Assembly: GCA_910576785.1 (NCBI GenBank)
Contig: CAJTJG010000001.1
Span: 164,098 to 228,097, forward strand
Length of the DNA stretch: 64,000 bases
Direction: 5' to 3'
From: an uncultured Duncaniella sp.
Lineage (GTDB): Bacteria > Bacteroidota > Bacteroidia > Bacteroidales > Muribaculaceae
Shown: positions 62,021 through 64,000 of the stretch, one piece after another
How the letters are laid out: each line of letters starts with the position of its first letter
Position numbering within the stretch: position 1 is the first letter of the stretch
Notes under the pieces: generated by a model
Databases searched by the model: none
Told to the model about the DNA's origin: nothing
The model's input: the letters and a program-made list of their open reading frames with translations, nothing else
Made by a program: the position numbers and the translations under genes

Positions 62021-62575
62021 TTATTTAACCAACGGGAGATAGGCTCCGTAGCCTTCGGCTTCCATCTCGGATTTCGGGATGAACCGGAGCGAGGCACTGT
62101 TGATGCAGTATCTCAGTCCCCCTTCCGAACGCAGACCGTCAGGAAATACGTGGCCCAGATGGGCATCACCCGCCGAGCTACGTACTTCTACCCTTTTCAT
62201 TCCGTGCGAATTGTCGATATGCTCGGTCAAAACTTCCGGTGATATCGGACGGCTGAAAGCCGGCCATCCGCATCCGGAATCGTATTTGTCGGTCGACACG
62301 AACAATGGTTGTCCGGTCGTGACATCCACGTATATTCCCGGTCTGAATTCCCGGTCATACAAATTGGTAAACGGACGCTCGGTAGCGCCCTGCTGCGTCA
62401 CGGCATATTGCTCGGCAGTCAACTTACGACGCAATTCCTCGTCCGACGGTTTCCGGTATATTTCTTTCATAGTTTTCCCTTCATTTTTTGGATGGCACGT
62501 ATCACGCCCGGCGGAATGCCCGTTGCATCCGCACAGCGACACACACATCACCATCATAACAAACACCTTATACAT
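62021..62575 (-). CDS. msrB: Peptide-methionine (R)-S-oxide reductase, exported lipoprotein
   Basis: A 184-residue MsrB with an N-terminal lipoprotein signal (VFVMMVMCVSLCGC) ahead of the catalytic domain (~35-184). DSGCGWPAFSRP, SSAGDAHLGHVFPDG and the catalytic-Cys motif RYCINSASLRFIP are intact, while the zinc-binding CxxC pairs of some MsrBs are absent. It repairs R-methionine sulfoxide in envelope proteins. ATG 62575 is preferred over the adjacent GTG. Confidence 0.92.
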   Translation of the reverse strand: MYKVFVMMVMCVSLCGCNGHSAGRDTCHPKNEGKTMKEIYRKPSDEELRRKLTAEQYAVTQQGATERPFTNLYDREFRPGIYVDVTTGQPLFVSTDKYDSGCGWPAFSRPISPEVLTEHIDNSHGMKRVEVRSSAGDAHLGHVFPDGLRSEGGLRYCINSASLRFIPKSEMEAEGYGAYLPLVK

Positions 62576-62680
62576 CACAATCTCAACACGGTTCGTTGCG
62601 TTAAGGTTCGCAACTTGTCAGAGCATTGCAACATCCGGATCGTGTAAAAGAATATATTCCCTTAATTTAGAAAGTTATCG

Positions 62681-62698
62681 TATTTTTGTTTAACTTTG
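62681..62698 (+). promoter_or_regulatory. Two overlapping-range -7 boxes ahead of the RhuM-family gene
   Basis: TATTTTTG (62681-62688) and TAACTTTG (62691-62698) lie 10 bases apart. The second ends 3 bases before the ATG at 62702, so the transcript would have a leader of only a few bases or none. Confidence 0.55.
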
Positions 62699-62701
62699 CG
62701 T

Positions 62702-63571
62702 ATGGGATCTACGCAAGGAAACGAAATAATACTATATCAGCCTGACGAGACAATGAAGCTCGAGGTTCGCCTCGTGGATGAGACCGTCTGGCTAACCCAA
62801 CAACAGATTGCAGAACTGTTTGGCACCAAACGTCCTGCCATTACCAAGCACCTCTCCAATATATTCAAGGCAGGAGAGCTTGATGAGAATTCAGTTCGTT
62901 CCATTTTGGAACATACTGCCGCAGACGGGAAGGTTTATAAGACTCAGTTTTATAATTTGGACGCCATATTATCAGTCGGTTACAGGGTAAACAGCCGTAA
63001 TGCCACTATATTCCGCCAATGGGCCAACAAGGTCCTGAAGGAATATCTGCTGCGTGGATATGCAATCAATCAACGATTGATTGAAATGAGCGACCGACTG
63101 GACAGACGGCTTCTGGAGCAGGACGGAAAAATAGCTGCTATTCGCAGGGATATAGATTTCTTTGTCAGGACATCACTGCCTCCACAAGAAGGAGTGTTCT
63201 TCGATGGCCAGATATTTGATGCTTACGCCTTTATAGCCGGTTTGATTCGCAAAGCCAGACATCGGATAACCGTTATCGACAATTATATTGATGATTCCGT
63301 ATTGGTTCAGTTATCCAAGCGCAATCCGGGTGTTGCGGTAGATATTTACGACGGGCAGATTTCCAGGCAGCTCCGTCAGGATGTGGAAAAACACAATGCG
63401 CAGTATCCCGGCGTGACTCTACACAAATACACCAAAGCCCACGACCGTTTCCTGATAATCGACGAGGAAGTCTATCACATCGGACATTCGCTTAAAGACC
63501 TCGGCAAAAAACTGTTCGCCTTCTCCAAAATGGACGTCATGACAGGCTCGGAACTTATTTCGCGACTCTAA
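62702..63571 (+). CDS. RhuM-family protein with C-terminal phospholipase D-like domain
   Basis: A 289-residue protein. The N-terminal RhuM domain (EIILYQPDETMKLEVRLVDE, then TVWLTQQQIAELFGTKRP as DNA-binding helices, then SVGYRVNSRNATIFRQWAN at ~95) is followed by a helical linker. The C-terminal domain includes ITVIDNYIDDSVL and KAHDRFLIIDEEVYHIGHSL, a PLD-like HDRFLI motif. Such proteins occur on mobile elements and pathogenicity islands. The start is set by the conserved N-terminus and lies only 3 bases after the second promoter box. Confidence 0.86.
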   Translation: MGSTQGNEIILYQPDETMKLEVRLVDETVWLTQQQIAELFGTKRPAITKHLSNIFKAGELDENSVRSILEHTAADGKVYKTQFYNLDAILSVGYRVNSRNATIFRQWANKVLKEYLLRGYAINQRLIEMSDRLDRRLLEQDGKIAAIRRDIDFFVRTSLPPQEGVFFDGQIFDAYAFIAGLIRKARHRITVIDNYIDDSVLVQLSKRNPGVAVDIYDGQISRQLRQDVEKHNAQYPGVTLHKYTKAHDRFLIIDEEVYHIGHSLKDLGKKLFAFSKMDVMTGSELISRL

Positions 63572-63842
63572 AACTGTGTTTACTTTTACATGACTTTATA
63601 TTATTGATTATTTTCTTTCCCTCAAAGTCTTGCCAGTGATTACCCCCCAAATCCGGTGGGTCATATAGCCGCGCATGCCCTCTTAAGAAGTCAGCTGGGA
63701 AGCCCCAAATCATCAAAAATCAGAAGTGAGACCCACCCTTGTATAATAAAAGCTCAAGTAGCACGCTATCAATACTATAAGAATAGTGCATCGGAAAGTG
63801 ATGGCTTGGAAATAACCATAAGCAACCATAACCATTTAGAAT
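63572..63842. other. Gene-free stretch between the RhuM gene and the intron
   Basis: No convincing gene. GGTGGGTC (63655) and GACCCACC (63730) form a distant inverted pair. The 62-codon frame at 63656 lacks coding character. Confidence 0.4.
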
Positions 63843-63868
63843 AAAGTCGCTGTATATCAGCGACTTTT
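63843..63868 (+). terminator. Rho-independent terminator
   Basis: AAAGTCGCTG-TATAT-CAGCGACTTT: a perfect 10-bp stem with 5-base loop followed by a T/C-rich run. Confidence 0.8.
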
Positions 63869-63873
63869 CTGTT

Positions 63874-64000
63874 GTTCGCCCGACATGGGCATAATCTAAT
63901 GGGTGGAAGTCCCTAACGCGGCCTAATAGCGGCAAGCGTACAGCCAAAGACAAGCTGCCAATGGCGACACTGGGTGTGAAGGAAGTCTGCGGCAAAGCAC
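63874..64000 (+). mobile_element. Group II intron, 5' end of domain I (truncated by window edge)
   Basis: Starting with GTTCG (compare the GUGYG intron 5' end), the sequence shows GGGTGGAAGTCCCTAACGCG and GCGTACAGCCAAAGACAAG, the standard opening of bacterial group II intron RNA. It begins 5 bases behind a terminator hairpin, the preferred target of the class C introns. The reverse transcriptase/maturase gene and 3' domains would lie beyond 64000. Confidence 0.75.

Noticed and set aside
63656..63844. 62-codon plus-strand frame ahead of the intron
   Set aside because: It runs into the terminator stem and has no domain or promoter.
1..64000. CRISPR arrays, rRNA genes and complete insertion sequences
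   Set aside because: No regularly spaced direct repeats, rRNA segments or transposase genes were seen; the only mobile-element evidence is the intron start and the palindromic elements near 60 kb.

Overview
The window looks like the chromosome of a gut Bacteroidales bacterium, most likely Muribaculaceae (inference). The evidence is a SprA-type type IX secretion translocon, an UpxY-type antiterminator heading a capsule locus, Bacteroidetes -7 boxes (TAnnTTTG) upstream of many genes, a threonine operon with an ApgM-type protein in the homoserine kinase position, and fibre-degrading glycoside hydrolases.

Layout. 0-7.2 kb: the 3' part of sprA, guanine deaminase, and a class A beta-lactamase lipoprotein. 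7.4-26.8 kb: a capsular polysaccharide locus of the Wzx/Wzy type. It has a promoter, a leader RNA hairpin, an UpxY-like NusG paralogue, a Wza-like export lipoprotein and a Wzc-like tyrosine kinase. A strongly AT-rich cassette follows (11.5-23.7 kb) with glycosyltransferases, flippase, pyruvyl transferase, acetyltransferase and polymerase. The cassette ends in a frameshifted GT2 remnant that runs into GC-richer genes: a GT4, an acyltransferase-3 gene put out of frame by a C8 tract, and a WecG/TagA-type transferase. 26.8-30.8 kb: a UvrA-like ABC ATPase, tRNA-Gln and a GT32-like transferase. 30.9-35.9 kb: thrA, apgM-like, thrC. 36-44.5 kb: four glycoside hydrolases (GH31, GH127, GH97, GH51) on the minus strand. 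44.8-50.6 kb: a membrane protein of unknown role, a PagL-like protein, and a galactose operon (galM, nucleotidyltransferase, galK).

50.7-58.6 kb: a compact 13-gene minus-strand operon behind one clear promoter. It encodes a voltage-sensor ion channel with a non-canonical pore, an OmpA-like peptidoglycan-binding protein with a cytoplasmic domain, a TerB-like protein, two DUF4230 proteins, and several small repeat, coiled-coil and one-helix proteins. A small HTH gene lies upstream. This is the best candidate for an undescribed system: the parts suggest a membrane-spanning stress or defence complex, but nothing in the sequence proves a function.

59-64 kb: a decayed, repeat-rich stretch with nested palindromes and a dead type II toxin-antitoxin pair, then a DUF6930-like gene, msrB, a RhuM-family gene, and the first bases of a group II intron placed directly behind a terminator hairpin. 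Promoters and hairpins were found by eye; family names rest on motif recognition, with no searches run.
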